Positions 5,906 through 6,101 of a DNA stretch of 6,101 nt are shown one piece after another. Numbering within the stretch: the stretch's first letter is position 1; each line of letters starts with the position of its first letter. A model generated the notes under the pieces. That model ran no database searches and was not told the origin of the DNA. It worked only from the letters and a program-made list of their open reading frames with translations. Source of the stretch: an uncultured Eubacteriales bacterium (lineage in GTDB: Bacteria > Bacillota_A > Clostridia > Christensenellales > Aristaeellaceae); NCBI GenBank assembly GCA_902766515.1, contig CACXEB010000093.1:1-6101 (forward strand), written 5' to 3'. A program made the position numbers and the translations under genes.

Positions 5906-6101
5906 ATGAGCAGAACGAATCACTACAATAAAAAAGAAAACAGGCTGCCGTTGATCCTGATCCTGGGCATCGCGGTGCTGGCGATGGTGCTTCTGATGCC
6001 CAAGAAGCCGGTGGTCAAGGCCGTCAACGCGGGCCATGGCGAATCCAGCGCGGCAGGGCTGTACCTGAGCGAGATCATGACCGACAACGCCAGTGCCTTC
6101 C
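5906..6101 (+). CDS. Membrane-anchored lamin-tail-domain protein, N-terminal fragment
   Basis: Only the first 65 residues lie in the window; the frame is open at the right edge. A short basic head (MSRTNHYNKKENR) precedes one hydrophobic segment at about residues 14-31 (LPLILILGIAVLAMVLL), then a linker (PKKPVVKAVNAGHGESSAAG) and LYLSEIMTDNASAF at 52-65. That last stretch resembles the opening strand of lamin-tail domains, which typically read I-N-E-I-x-x-x-N and continue to a D-W-I-E-L motif that would lie beyond the edge. Such proteins in Firmicutes often continue into a CotH-kinase-like domain and face the outside of the cell, but neither is seen here. The hydrophobic segment has no obvious signal-peptidase site, so I read it as a membrane anchor. 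It is transcribed away from rimO by its own promoter. The start is the first available ATG in frame, despite the long RBS spacing. Confidence 0.65.
   Translation, partial: MSRTNHYNKKENRLPLILILGIAVLAMVLLMPKKPVVKAVNAGHGESSAAGLYLSEIMTDNASAF

Noticed and set aside
5837..6037. Minus-strand 66-codon open frame across the rightward promoter and gene start.
   Set aside because: It is antisense to the lamin-tail-type gene, has no family signature and no ribosome binding site, and its translation is low-complexity.

Overview
This 6.1 kb window of GC-rich bacterial DNA holds six genes in a row on the minus strand (right to left: rimO, pgsA, recA, a metal-ABC-transporter ATPase, its permease, and the start of an alpha-amylase-family glycosidase). 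A divergent gene begins on the plus strand at the right edge. The rimO-pgsA-recA linkage, AGGAGG-type ribosome binding sites and protein flavour suggest a Gram-positive (Firmicutes) anaerobe. A GC-rich Clostridia from a gut or rumen community is my best guess, inferred from gene content and protein style only. No phage, IS, CRISPR, tRNA or rRNA sequence is visible.

Right edge (about 5665-5905): an AT-richer divergent control region. One near-consensus promoter on each strand is readable: TTGACG-17-TATAAT firing left into rimO, and TTGTCC-17-extended TATAAT firing right. The rightward gene (from 5906, cut by the window end) encodes a short cytoplasmic head, one membrane segment and the first residues of what looks like a lamin-tail domain, as in surface proteins that often also carry CotH-like domains.

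Middle (2665-5664): rimO (ribosomal protein S12 methylthiotransferase), pgsA (phosphatidylglycerophosphate synthase, 4-nt overlap with rimO) and recA (43-bp gap after pgsA). The gap holds a perfect 7-bp hairpin and a strong ribosome binding site, but no recognisable SOS box or convincing promoter.

Left (1-2665): the recA stop codon overlaps by one base the start of an ATPase of the zinc/manganese uptake class (ZnuC-like, with an N-terminal cysteine pair). An 11-bp gap separates it from a ZnuB-like permease. No substrate-binding protein or metal regulator is in view. After a 35-bp gap comes a GH13 glycosidase of the neopullulanase/maltogenic amylase type, whose window-truncated part ends just before the catalytic nucleophile is expected.

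The small gaps, overlaps and lack of any internal terminator suggest that much or all of the leftward set can be read from the rimO promoter. That would join translation-factor modification, phospholipid synthesis, DNA repair, metal uptake and glucan breakdown on one transcript. I see no convincing new biological system; the window is mostly a well-packed housekeeping operon with some unusual junctions.
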